Positions 48,101-60,064 of a stretch of DNA of 64,000 nt are shown piece by piece. This DNA is from Nepenthes gracilis (Eukaryota; Streptophyta; Magnoliopsida; Caryophyllales; Nepenthaceae), in contig BSYO01000028.1 in assembly GCA_033239525.1 (NCBI GenBank), positions 13,943,597 to 14,007,596 of the forward strand, given 5' to 3'. Under the pieces are notes generated by a model. It had not been told where the DNA came from. It worked only from the letters and a program-made list of their open reading frames with translations, and searched no databases. How positions within the stretch are numbered: the stretch's first letter is position 1; each line of letters begins with the position of its first letter. The translations under genes were made by a program, and so were the position numbers.

Positions 48101-51100
48101 AAATTGTGCAGTCATAATGCCAAAGAATATTTTTCTACCTCGTTTTGTTAGCTCATGTCTACACACAGTATCATCAAATAGTCATTTTGTTCACACACTT
48201 CACAACAAAATGAGATAGCTGAGAGAAAAAAATTAGCACTTTATTGAAATTGCTCGTACATTACTCCTTCACATGCATACCCCTTTGACTTTTTGGGATG
48301 ATGCGATCCTTATTGCCCATTACCTGATTAATGGTATGCCCTCGTCTGTGATCCATGACCAAATTCCGTTTTCTATTCTTTTCCCCTATGATCTTCTCTA
48401 CTCATTATCTCCCTATATCTTTGGATGCATATGCTTTGTTCATAGTCTATTCCCTATCATGACAAATTAACTCCCATTCTTTTCAATGTTTCTTTCTTTT
48501 TTTTTTTTGTTATGCCAAATACCAAAAGGGGTTTTAATGTTATTATCCTCAGTTACACAAATTATTTATCTCTACAGATGTGGCATTCTTTTGTTATGCC
48601 CTCTACTTCTGCTTTACTTTCTTTTGATTACTTCCTCCTCCGGGTTCCTTTGTGCCATCTACAACCCTAGAGCGCATATCTGAGTTCGAACTTGTAGAGA
48701 GCTCCTCCCCAATTGCAAGGACCAAATGTCCATATGTATGTATGATTCCCTCGCGCACCTCCACAAGAAACATGTTGGCACCAGTTACCTTACTTTCTAG
48801 ATTCTTCACCAATCCATCATCCATCCAATTTGGACCTCTTAATTACATAACATCAAGGTACTTATCATTGTAGAACCTCACATCCTATTTCCTATGTCAT
48901 CTCCTATAATTTCTTATCACCCACATTTTTTTCTTTCATTGCTTGTTTATCTTCTGGCTTCATGGTTATCGGTAGATCTACACCATGAAGCTTTCCCCTA
49001 ATGGCACTATTGATTGCCTTAAAGCTTGTCTAGTAACCAACGGTTAAAACTAAGTTTATTATTGTGATATCTTTTCTCCGGTTGCTAAGATATTTTTTGT
49101 CCATATTTTTTTGGCATTTGTTGCTATTGTTAGCCTTTGCACCAATTAGACATCAAAAATGCCTTTTGAATGGTGATTTATTGGAGAAAGTTCACATAGA
49201 ACAATCACCTGGGTTTGTTGCACTTGTGGAGTCTAAAAATGTTTGTCTCCTTAAAAAGTCTTCAGACAACTTAAAGCAATCTCCTCAGACATGGTTTGGT
49301 CATTTTAGTAGAGTTGTCTATATTTTGGATTGAAATAGCGTAATGTTGACCATTCAGCATTTTATCAACATTCATCAACAGGTAAACATCTATAGTTAAT
49401 CATCTATATGGATGTTATAATTATCATCGGAGATAACATCGAATGTATAAGAGAGTTATAAGCTTTCATACAACAACAATTTTAGGCAAATGACTTGGGA
49501 CCATCGAGGTACTTCTTAAAAATTGAAGTTTTAATATTGAAACAAGGGGTATTTATTTTTCAACACAAGTATACTCTTAACACTTAGAGTGATGCAGGTA
49601 TACTAGGCACTCGACCATGTGATTTGTCAATGGATCCCAATATCAAGTTGCTACCTATGAAGGAAATTTGATATGTAATCCAGGACAATATAAAAGATTG
49701 GTTGGCAAACTTAACTTCTTTTGCAGTATTTATGTAGTTAGTTCTTAAACTTCCTACAAAAAGTCATTTAAAAGTCGTCATGCACATTCTTCTACATTAA
49801 ACGAGCTCCAAGCAAAGGGTTACTCTATAGTAATAGAGGATAATTTGACATTACAGATTAATCAAACGATTGGGTAGGATTTCAAGTTGCCCTTTGTTTC
49901 ACATTTGAGTATTGCGTATTCATAGGTGAAAATTTAATATCTTGAAAAAGCAAAAAGCATGCAATGGTATCGCGTTTTAGTGCAGAATCTAACTACCGCT
50001 AGATGGCACTAACTCCGTTTGGGTTGATATGGATAAAAGAAGTCAACATTGAGCTTGGAGTGGATAGTTCTTTACCAATAAAGTTAATATGTGACAATCA
50101 AATTGCCTTACACATTATTTCAAACCCTAAATTTCATGAGCGGATTAAACATATTAAGATTGATTGCCATTTTATACAAGAGAAACCGTTGAGAAATGAG
50201 ATAGCCACCTCCTATGTTAGTTCAAATGATCAATTAGCTGATTTATTAACTAAATCTTTAAGAGGTCCTAAAGTTGAAAACATCTGTAACAAGCTTGGCA
50301 CATATTATATATATAAACCAGCATGAGGGGGAGCGCTATTTTGGGAAAGGGTAGTAATTATATCCATATAAGAAGTTTAGTACTCAATGAGCATGAAGCC
50401 GCCTCCTCTACATCTCTTCCTTCTCCATAATAATATATTCAACACAATCTTTGTAGCTTCAACGTTTGTCTGACTTGTTATCATTTACTAAACAAGGGTA
50501 AGGGCATAAATATTGCCAAATGGGTATATTGGTTCTCAAAAATGTTAGTGTCAAAATGTCAACAACTGAGCGAGTTACCATAAAGGGTATGCAACCTGTA
50601 ACAATCTCAACTACAGCAATAAAATATTTAAATACAAATATAAAAACAAAAACAACACAGAATTGTTTTGTGGGTTCATCTAATCCATTAGAATTTCAAA
50701 AACAAAAATTAGCAATTTTATAAAGCTATATAGCAATATTTTTCATTTACATAATTTAAAAATAGACGTGCATCTGAATTTATCAATAGTTTGCAAGATA
50801 GGATGAATTCAATACAAAATTCAAAGCTGTTTGGTCAAGAATATATACCTCAACTGAACCTTCCACCTTTCCCTTTGTTATGGTCCGATCCACAGTTTTA
50901 TGTGAATAAGCATGACTAGATGCCAGTTTATTATGGTTTCGAAAAATTTCATCCAGTGTAACAGAAGAGGAAGCTTCTTTCATCAACGTCAGAATCCTGC
51001 ATCCGAGAATGTGATACATCACTTTTTGATGCAGCTGCATCTATTTCAGTTCTGTCAGCAAAACTCTACTGGAAGTTTAACTCATACTCTACAGGTACAA

Positions 51101-53737
51101 GGGCTTAAATACTTTTGAATAGAGTTACCTCCTCTCTGAATCTGTATCTAATTGAGGCTCTGCATCAATCAATTTTTCAGATGAAAGGTTAACTTCCTTA
51201 ACTAGCCTCCTGCCCTTAGCTGAATCAGATTGCTTACTGTAGGAAGCATAAGCTCCTTTCAGTTTCTTTGAAGATGGTTTCAAAGGTTTCATGTCACTCT
51301 CTTCATCAGAATTGCCCTCTTTGACACTGATTAGCGAGTTCTCAAAGGGGTTGCAAAATTTAGAAGAGGCTTTTTCCTCAACAGTTGCCCTTTGGGAGAG
51401 TTTCCTCTTTACAGGTGTGACCTCTTTGCCAAGCAATGATGCAGAGGGTCGTAGTTTGACCTTTTTAACTCCAACATCAGGGAATTTAATGTGGTTCCGT
51501 ACAGGAGTCCCAATATCTTCATCAATCTCATGTTTTCTGATCAATGAGTAAAGAGAAATATTTTCTTTTAAGTTCTACCATTGAAAGTGACAAAAACGGG
51601 GCAAGAAAATATATCTAATTCAACATACAAGCAATATATCAGAATACGATCGGGCAAAAGATCTGTCCAAGCCCTTTGTATGATACCCTCATCTTCGTTT
51701 TCTTCAAAAGCTATCTTCCTGGCAAATATTAGCCCAAAACATCCAAGTGATATAGTATACAACGCAATCTAGAAGAAATAACAAAGGGATGACTTGAAAA
51801 AAATTCCACATTTATGCATCTCAAGTACAGTACCCTGGTAGGCATTTTCTATGGTATGACTTTGGGCACCGTCTGCATACAGCAAATTGCAGCTCAGGTT
51901 CAGATTTCTCTTCCCCTTTCCCACAAACATAGCACTTATGCATGGCACATGCAAATTTCTCTCCAGCAGCAATCTTCCTCTCAAGCTCCTCAGCAGCGGC
52001 AGCATCGTCTCGATGGAGCAGTTTTGCAACACATTTAGGGTGATAAAAATGACCACATGTAGCATTAACACAACGAAATACCTAAAAATCATCACAATGG
52101 ACATTTTCAGTACCACTGAAATGCTTATACATATTTCAGTAACAGAAATTGAGAACTACATACATCGTAGGAAAGGTGCAGAAGCACTGTAAAAAAGTTT
52201 ACTCAATGAAGACAACATCAGTACAAAGGAGGCCCGGTGCACGAGTCTCCCTTATTGAAAGATTTGAGGAGCATCATATGAGGACAACCATACCCTATCA
52301 GAGAGTTGATTTTTATAAAAAAAATCCACAACCTCAATATCACCATCGAGCAATAGTACAAATTGTCAAGGCCTCTCTATGAGGAAACCAGTAAACTTAA
52401 ACCAACATGGCATCAACTAGAGACAATTACAACAATGGCTTCTAGGTGGCACAATTTACATAAAACCACAATACTAGATGACCTCTTCATAAATGTGCAC
52501 AACTGAACATAAAATCAGTTAAGAGTGGTGATTATTATTCCTATTGTGGCTGGCCATTGATGTTGTTTTCGTTGGTTGCACTTGGCAATTTTTTGCATTT
52601 TGGTTTTAAATTATGCCAGAAGTCTTACAAAAGTATAAACAACACTGCTTGATATGCTAATTTCACAATCTTGCAGCATAGGACAAAATAATTCCTTGAA
52701 CTCTATTGGCAGTAGCCCAAACAAAAACAACTGGTAAATGCTTTTGCATCGATAGCTCAAACACATGTTGAGGCCAAACGTCAAACCATTCATAGCCTAG
52801 GATGACAGTTTCTTCTTTCATGTACGAAAGCACTAAAGGAGAATCTATTTCCAATAGTCCACATCATAAACAAACCAAGATCAACCTAATAATTTATTAC
52901 CATCCAGATTGGATGTTAGAATCAAAATAAATGAAACAGAGAACAAAAGCCACTCAGCAATTAACAAGCTATTCATACCTCAGCACCATTATTGATATCA
53001 GAAGACCCTAACCGTCCACATGAGAAGCACTGGTGCTGATTGTACTGACAATTCAGACAACGAAAGTTCTGCATTGCCTGCAAATTAGGTGATAGAACAT
53101 TGATCGGTGAAGTAAAATGAAACTATAAGGAATTTCTCATGAATACACCACCAGAGAAACCATAAGGTGCTTCTCATGAATAATACACAACCAGAGACAG
53201 GAAATTTAACAGACCTCAACTTCACGCTTAGAAAGGCCAAGAGAAGCACATTCTGACTCAGCCTCTGCAGCAGCATCTGGAGTAGCATGAAATGATCTAA
53301 AGCAAATCCCCTCACAACTGAAATAAGATACAAAAACTATCATGTCTACCGCATATAGAAGAAGAGGAACGTCAACACATGTATTTGCTACTAAGCCCAA
53401 GACAAATCGCCTGCAAATAAATAAAAAAAGTCCTTTTTACAGTATAATAAGATGCTATAGAATAGGAGGAATCCTCCAGAATAGGAGACCTTTTAACATG
53501 ATGATATGTTGAACTGAAAAAACTAAAAATAATCAAGTATAATGGTCCACATTATACGGTGAGACAAATAAACAGCCAAGAATGTTAGTGTCTACTCCGT
53601 CACTTGTCTCTTGTTTGGAGGGTGCAATACTCACGTATACAGACAACACCCATGTACAACTGTCCATGTATGTATGCATGCATGAATGAATGTGTATATA
53701 TGTGAGGCCATATGTGTATGTTTGCGTGCATGTGTGT

Positions 53738-53774
<37 letters not shown>

Positions 53775-56700
53775 TGCGCGCGCATATATATACACACACA
53801 TATACTTGGACTTTTCTCTTACTACATAGAATAATTTAAAAATGACATATCTGTAGGATATTAAATGGGCTGCAAAACAAACAAAACCCATTATGGCTCT
53901 CAAGTTTGAAATCAAGGCTTTAAATTTCGAGGACTAGGGATTCATCTCTCCACACTGGAGCTATTTCCAGATTTTGCATACACTATGTACATTGTAACAT
54001 GACTTCTTTTTACCTTTCATAAATCAGAAGTTTAAACGTCCTTCAACCATTGGTTATAAAAGCCATGGTATTATCACCAAGCATTCCCCTTACCAATAAA
54101 ACAAGTGAAAGTAAAGCACAGATGTCTAGTACAGCAACATAAAAAAGAAAGACATACCATAGAAGCTCACCACCATTATCACAAATAGCACAGACTGAGT
54201 CAAAAAGTTCTTGCTCATCATCAGAATCATCTTCCATGCCATCATTGTCCATATAGTCATCATCGACGATAAACCCAGAGCTTGCTTCAGTTATGTCATC
54301 CTGGAAAACCAGTAAAACATTTTCTTATGACAACTGAAAGACAGAATGTAAAACAGCAATGTAGAGAAGGAGAGAGAAACCTCGTGAATTGATATCTGCG
54401 GGTTTTCCTTAAGAAATGCCATCAAGAACTGTTCCAAAATCATTATCATGAGACTGAAGGATTACAAAGATAAATCTTGCTATTCCTCACAAAGCTTGAA
54501 CTAAGTTACACAAAATTTACTCCATCAAGCACAGACAGCCACACACACAAAAATGTGGAGGATGCATAACATGAATTTGTCATGCCACCTAAACTTTTAC
54601 AAGGAGACCTTTTTCCTTTTTTCTGGATGACTTCTTTCACCAGGAGATCTACACACTAAAAGCAGCATTTAAGAGAGATTAAATTCGTCAAGCTATGGTG
54701 ATGGATGCCAAATATTAGCTTAAGGTAACAGCAATTAACAATTGAGAACAAAATTTTAAAAAAAATGTCAATTCTACATCAAACCAAGAACCTCCCGAGA
54801 CTTCGCTTTCAACTAACAGCTAAAAACCACCATCCATTACCAAACAAATAACAAAGAGATGTAAGACCTCCCAACCAAAGAAAATAACAGATATGAAGAA
54901 GAACAAAAACACGTAATAGGTTTTCAAGTACTATTTCTGAACCTCCTTGACCAAATCCACCTCCATTAGGATTACTCATTACCTTAGGAAACAGGGAATC
55001 AAATCCTTTTGACTCCCAGTCCAACTAATTAAAACAGATATCTGGAGTTGAAAAACACCATATATCTAAGTTGTCAATTTATCCACATGACCAGCACCAC
55101 TCAACAAGTGCAATAAGAAACCCCACTGAACAGATGATAAATCTTTTCAAAATATGATCTGCAAACTACACTCAGTTACCCAACACCATTCTTGCATTCG
55201 CAAATTCATCAACTCTATGGGAGGATCCAAAAAAAAATTTGTCTACAACAAAGCAACTTCCCCACCACCAATCAAAGACTCACAGATAAAACTCTAGCGA
55301 ATGATTTTACAATCTAGCAAATGATTTATAAAATGCCAGCCAAACTGATGGGTCATAGTTCATTTAAACTTAGCATTAGGATTCTAGCGAGCCAACGAAA
55401 TAAAAGTAGGTTATTTGCAGTTACAAGCTTGCCCAAGTATTGCAACTCCAAAAAGATTCTGTAACATCATCTCTAGCCACTTACCAGTTATGCTAGAAGA
55501 AACAGATCATTAACAATTTGAGCTGTTTTGCACACAACTCAGATAAACGATGGAGAATGCAAACTCAGAAAAATTAACTTCTCAAAGCAGTCTATGAACA
55601 GCCATTTAGAATATATACCAAAGAAACACTATCCACCTCATGTCTCTAACTCATAGTTGAAGTCAAGGATATAACTACTTTTACATTAAAGGATATACCC
55701 CAGCCATAAAAATGTGGTTATAAAGTAGGATACATCGTCCAATATAAAAATGTGATATAGCATAAATAATGGCACTTACAGAATCATGAAATTGAATCCA
55801 TACAATTAACAAATCCATGGATCTTATTTAAAACTACAATCAGACAACTAGCCCCATAATTGGCAAAATCTTGTGATGATTAGATATATTGATGGAAATA
55901 TTGTAACAGCCAATTATCCAATTTCTATTTATCATGTCATAATTTTTATGCATTGAATAAATGAGGTAAATAATTATACAATAAAAATTTTGAGAAAAAT
56001 CAAGTGTTGGCAGGATCAAGTTCAGTGCCTGACATATGCTAGAGGCACGTTCTTGCATGTTTTAAGCAAAATTTCCGCGATTTAAGTGTGCATGAGGGTA
56101 GAATAAGTCACACCCGAGCTATGCACAAATGGGGCTTGTGCGTGCATGTGCTTGGCTATGGCATCTAATATGCACTTGACTGGCGCTCGTACGCTGATTT
56201 GGGTATATATAGCCCCTTTCGCCTGATTTCAGCCATTTGCATGAAAATAGAGGGAGAAAGAGAAAGAAACAAGAGAAGCAAAATAGAGAGAAGGTGAAGG
56301 AAAAGGATTTTAAGACTATTTCGTATCAGATCTGGAAAATATTTGAATTAAAACAGACATATCTAATCCCATTCTTTAGTATATTGTCCAAATCTTTTGA
56401 TAGTCCTCCCAATTCTTGTTTAAATGTACATACATGCCACCCGTTTCACCCCGTTTTTGAATATTATTGCACGCATGTTTATGTTACCAATCATTTTGAG
56501 ATTTGATGATTTTTACCAAACATTTAGAAATTTTACTTGTTTGCACCAAACATTTGACAATTTTAAAAATATACATTTATATTGAGATATTGTAAAGAAA
56601 ATCATGAAATCTTTGAGTATTTGACCTTGTATTTTATTTTTATGCAAATATTTAATAAGAACTCTCTTTTGTGAAACGAAAATAATGTTCCCAGTGTTCC

Positions 56701-59700
56701 CTTGATTTAGAAAAGTTTCAAATATATGATATGTGATGTATAGTTCTCTATTTGAAAAAATAGGAACCATTGCATTATGAATAGATTATATTCGAACATG
56801 TCCTAATATGCTATACACACTTAAAGAACATACCTATCATCCACGAATAAAAAAAGAAAGTAGCGTTCAACTCTATCAACAATGTAATATAAACAGCTCC
56901 ACCTATGGGTTTTCAATAATAGTGTATAGACCTGAGAATACTGAGAGTAAGTGTAACCCATTCTTCAAAGTTATTCTCCGATTAGTCAAATATTTGAGTC
57001 ACTGGTCATTGGTTCTCAAATTTTCACATGTTTTTGATAAGGTCTTTTGATTTTCATATTTCTAGATACGCATTTATATGATTTAGTCTTCCTATGGTTC
57101 TCAGACATTCTACATGTTTTAAATATTCATATATATTGACCAGTTCGTATGAAATCATTGTTTGGAATATATTTATCGAAAATTGGACATTTGAACTTTA
57201 GCATGTGACTTATAATTTTTTTGTCCTTTCATTTGTTTTACTCATACATATCCGTTTATCGTACATAAATATACTTTATTAAGCATTAAGCTCGCATTTG
57301 CAAATGTTTTTGAAGCCCTTCTAGATCAGTAAATATTAGATTCTTATAGGATTGAGCAGAGGATTGTCAAAGAAAGACGGCTAGGAGTTTGTTTATGATT
57401 GTAGAATTATTTCTGTATATTTTGTATTGATTAGGATTGATACTAGATTTCCACAATTTGAATTTTGGGCCAGTGTACCTTGATGAAGTTATGAATAGCT
57501 TTCTACTATTGTATGCTTGATATTTTGATTAGATGCTTTTCCTTACAACAACATTATGGATTGAATAGGTATAATTCTGTCCCAAGGCCAAACAGGGATA
57601 ATTTGGCCATTCTTGTGACCACTGCAATTATATTTAATGATGTTACTAATAGTGTTAGTATAAAGTATCCAACTCAATTTTAATTATTAGACTAGATTAT
57701 TTATGGATAAGTTTTAAATTTCTGATATCTTTATTATTATCTGCTTGTTTTGGAGTTATAATAAATATTACAATGGTACTAATGTAAATAAAATATTGCA
57801 ACACTGAGCAAAGTATTGCAACATTTTTTTTTCATTTTCATTAACATGTACTTGTAATTACAAATTATTGCTTTCCAACTCATAAAATTATTGCTTTACA
57901 AATTATCGTACTTAACAATACTAATGAAAATATTGCAGCATTGAGCAAAGTACTGCAACTTAGTTTCCATTTTTAATAAAAATGTGCACATAATTATAAA
58001 TATTGCTTCACAACTCAAGCAATAAGGGTATATGGCAGGATGTTTCACTAGATATAGAGAAATTTAAGCCCATTTTTGAAGTAAACAGATTACTTATGAC
58101 AACCATGAATTTCCTCTTCGATTCCCTCCTCTTCTGAGAAATATCTTTTCTACTTCTTTTTTCATTTGCACAATTGATCCAACTCCAAGAAGATACTGTA
58201 GTTAATTCTTCAATGAACATTAGTTAAATGATGAAAAACTCTGTATTCTCCTCTCTTAAACATGGCACCCATGACTACTGATCAGAAGATATTTCTTAAT
58301 ATAGAAGAATCTCTTTGATTTATTTTTTTATTCTCTATTCCTTAAATTGGTAAGAGAGAAATTTTAGCAATTCAGACACCACTGAGAATCACCTGGCAAT
58401 ACATGTTAAAGCCAAAAGGCAGAAATGGAATGCCACTTGTCCAAGAATTGACATTAACAAAGCAATTCAAAACTAATCCAGAATAAAGAACAACAATGAA
58501 AACAGAAAACAGCTCCATAATAGAATCTACCAAACACCAGAAAACAAACATATAGGCCCAAAAATGGGAGTTCATCCAAAGAATTAAAAGCCACAGAAAC
58601 GGTGTTATTTCTCCACAAAGGTGTCCAATTCTATAAACAGAAGTAGATACTTCAATCAAAATCTTCAAAAGGACGTGACTTGGGATGACAATGCTTCATC
58701 CAATATGAGGTAGACAATTGTACTGGATCTGCCTGAGAAAATCCAAGAAGAAAGCCACCAGTCTTGACCTAATCCAAAGCTTGTAGTGATCAACTCTGCT
58801 CCAACCTTTTATGCATTATTGCAGGAACTCACTATTAATTATAACATTAGACACTTTTGAAGCATGACATTGCGGACACTCTAGAAATGGTCAAGCATCT
58901 CCAAGAAGCCTCTTGTAGTAATTAGCAAGCTAACTATAAAAAGCCTCCCAATTAAGATTATCCCCACCCCTTCTTTGCAAAGAGAAGAAGTTCAGGATAA
59001 GAATAAAAGATTAGCAAAAATGGACAGGCTACCAGTCAAACGAAAGTTATTGTCAAACAAGTATAACACATGCAAAGCTAAAAGCCTCCCTATCAGATTA
59101 ATATGTAAACTGGAATGGCTTCACCAAGACCAATAATAACAATCTGTGAAGGATTACACGGCACCTCAAAAGAGAACTCACCCTTCCTTACACTTTTAGA
59201 GGATAAAATACAACCTACCATTTATGATAGAATGACAGTTCTAACCATATCACCTAGGCTAGTGCACTGCTGCTTAATAGAAAGCATCAGCCTTATGGCA
59301 AACCTATGCAATCTAGAGTCAGAACATTCGCAGAATTCATTTCAGAACAATTCAGTTTGCATTTCTGTCAACACAATCAATGTGTTCAAATAAAGTCACA
59401 CACAACTGTAGATATCAAAAAGCCAGAGATATGGAAAGCATCACTTCAAAAAAATATCAAGTTGGGTAAACCTTTGATTTTTCTAAAGACTCATCTCTCT
59501 TGACAGCTTCCTCAATTAGTGGCATGTGATCTATCAAATCATTTTCAGAAGGTCTGACCTCGTACAAGCTACATAGTTCACAAAAATAAAAAACATAAGA
59601 CAGATGACAGTAAGCAAAATCAAAATTATCTGAGCATGACGCATGCATTAAAACCTGAAAATTTTTGACATTTGGTCCCACAGTGATTTCCCAGATGATT

Positions 59701-60064
59701 CTGGATTTCTCTTCACAATCTGTAGGCAATGAACTGTAATCAAAATTGTCCTGATAATGTACTCGTAGCTCTTCTTTGGTTTCTGGAGTTTGACCCATGC
59801 ATTATCTTTGGTCAAGACAGATATATCAGGCTTCACTCCCAAAATATCAAATCTCCAGGCCGTGACAGGCCTATATATTTTTTGAAGCCCATCATCAGTA
59901 GTTCCGACCAAAAATAACTCATTTATTTTTCCATCCATACTCTCATCAGCAGTCCATTTGATAGGGAGATCAGAAAATGAAACAGGTTCATCACAATAGT
60001 TTTCAAAGTGATAATTTGAGACGAACTTTGGCAACTCCTCAACCTCAATGTCGGAAGATGACAT
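38073..60064 (-). CDS. EDM2: EDM2: PHD-finger chromatin regulator with methyltransferase-like domain
   Basis: Nineteen coding exons (minus strand): 60064-59655, 59568-59472, 54428-54381, 54300-54158, 53317-53215, 53077-52979, 52081-51834, 51718-51629, 51536-51129, 50996-50849, 45732-45631, 44796-44704, 43960-43919, 41392-41282, 39938-39867, 39757-39639, 39568-39505, 39405-39239 and 39138-38073. All junctions are GT-AG, and the total, 3630 nt, is divisible by three (1209 aa). The product follows Arabidopsis EDM2 along its whole length, which is slightly longer at roughly 1300 aa. Domains: plant-specific N-terminus (1-170), PHD modules (about 222-382), basic/acidic linker (about 413-548), methyltransferase-like region (about 549-850) and a Pro/Gly/Tyr/Ser-rich tail. 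In Arabidopsis, EDM2 acts in the nucleus, reads histone H3 marks, and with IBM2 and EDM3 promotes full-length transcripts of genes with heterochromatic introns (RPP7, IBM1). I saw no stop or frameshift. Exon ends are by eye and may shift by a base or two. Confidence 0.93.
40381..40562. repeat. 91-bp tandem duplication in EDM2 intron 15
   Basis: Two direct copies (40381-40471 and 40472-40562), each starting CCTAAATTTCAGGTTTTATT and containing AATAAGCCATTTCCAC. They differ at a few bases only. Located between exons 15 and 16. Confidence 0.85.
43066..43318. repeat. 126-bp tandem duplication in EDM2 intron 14
   Basis: Two direct copies starting CCATAATGTATTAA at 43066 and 43192, each with GATGGCCCAAAGCACAAGG and GGTTTTGTAGTGCCA. 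Divergence is slight. Located between exons 14 and 15. Confidence 0.85.
47040..50460 (+). mobile_element. Ty1/copia relic in EDM2 intron 11
   Basis: Antisense to EDM2. In order: gag zinc knuckle (QCSFYNKLGHVCNTCW at about 47089-47136, second Cys changed to Tyr); protease DSGSTNHISG (about 47380); GAG-pre-integrase HDHLGHPFLSSLKKMI (47763 on); integrase text TPLTFWDDAILIAHYLINGM (about 48276-48335); RT traces around 49050-49620; and RNase H with CDNQIALHIISNPKFHERIK and HIKIDCHFIQEK (50090-50210) ending LTKSLRGPK. A purine tract (GAGGGGGAG, 50327-50335) and a short LTR-like end follow, to about 50455. No 5' LTR is recognisable and stops are everywhere. It sits between exons 11 and 12 of EDM2. 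Confidence 0.8.
51129..51718 (-). other. EDM2: EDM2 exons 9-10: linker with basic and Ser-rich text
   Basis: Exon 9 carries KIAFEENEDEGIIQRAWTDL and LLPDRILIYC. Exon 10 (408 nt) opens KHEIDEDIGTPVRNHIKFPD and goes on into a Lys/Ser-rich, likely disordered stretch with clusters such as KPLKPSSKKLKG that could act in nuclear import. The homologous region in Arabidopsis links the PHD cluster to the methyltransferase-like part. Confidence 0.8.
51834..54428 (-). other. EDM2: EDM2 exons 4-8: PHD finger cluster
   Basis: An acidic stretch (DDDYMDNDGMEDDSDDEQE) leads into PHD 1: C222, C225, C233 and C234 (CAIC, then CCEG across an intron), ending in exon 6. PHD 2 starts in exon 7 with C274, C277, H282, C284 and C287 (CLNCQYNQHQCFSC) and continues in exon 8 with CVNATCGHFYHPKC. 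A third, extended module uses C345, H348, C350 and C353 and ends VCRRCPKSYHRKCLP. This arrangement matches the compound PHD reader of Arabidopsis EDM2, which binds histone H3 carrying mixed active and silent marks. The CA/TG microsatellite lies in the intron between exons 5 and 6. Confidence 0.88.
53731..53770. repeat. (TG)n microsatellite in EDM2 intron 5
   Basis: About 40 bp of almost pure TG (one TA interruption) between exons 5 and 6. The His/Thr frames opened by it are artefacts. Confidence 0.9.
55902..57630 (+). mobile_element. Probable LTR insertion in EDM2 intron 3
   Basis: Starts TGTAACAGCCAATTATCC, the style of gypsy LTR starts, and runs antisense to EDM2. A strong TATA box with flanking C-tract (GGGTATATATAGCCCC, about 56202-56217) and a purine-rich stretch (56248-56300) look like an LTR promoter and leader. 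I see no gag or pol, so this would be a solo or truncated LTR. The 3' edge is a guess; a clean target duplication was not found. Confidence 0.45.
57779..58010. repeat. ~145-bp imperfect tandem duplication in EDM2 intron 3
   Basis: ATATTGCAACACTGAGCAAA (about 57792) and ATATTGCAGCATTGAGCAAA (about 57930) head two diverged copies that both end with an ATTGCTT-AACTCA-like segment. Confidence 0.6.
59472..60064 (-). other. EDM2: EDM2 exons 2-3: N-terminal plant-specific region
   Basis: The start codon is at 60064, 10 bp into exon 2 (acceptor at about 60075). The protein opens MSSSDIEVEELPKFVSNYHF, followed by GLQKIYRPVTAWRFD, SLWDQMSKIF and, in exon 3, LYEVRPSENDLIDHMPLI. These blocks are conserved in EDM2 and its EDL relatives. 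The junction splits a Ser codon. The exon 2 donor (GTTTTA) is weak, so read-through giving a truncated protein is conceivable. The 5-kb intron after exon 3 holds an LTR-like insert. Confidence 0.85.

Larger units (their letters stand above)
39239..50996 (-). other. EDM2: EDM2 exons 11-19: methyltransferase-like region
   Basis: Exon 11 has RILTLMKEASSSVTLDEIF and ends KVEGSVE; exon 12 has EDAKAVCEPNVLNQLVKWK; exon 13 has RYTSFGRHFTKVDKLKE. Exon 15 begins IVDFCCGANDFSCLM, resembling a SAM-binding motif I, with C682, C683, G684 and D687. Exon 17 begins IMGLNPPFGVKASLANKFID, where N743-P-P-F746 has the form of the N6-adenine-type catalytic motif IV. Exon 19 adds YLPGSVDVNGKQIEDWN and LFLWSRKDW. 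No enzyme activity is established for EDM2 as far as I know, so activity is inferred only from these motifs. The donor of exon 16 is GTGGGG, somewhat weak. Confidence 0.85.

Noticed and set aside
53533..53915. Minus-strand Thr/His-rich frames
   Set aside because: Created by the TG microsatellite in an EDM2 intron.
58372..58668. 98-codon hydrophobic frame in EDM2 intron 3
   Set aside because: It is T-rich on the sense strand, so hydrophobic text is expected; it matches no family I recognise and has no splice link to EDM2.
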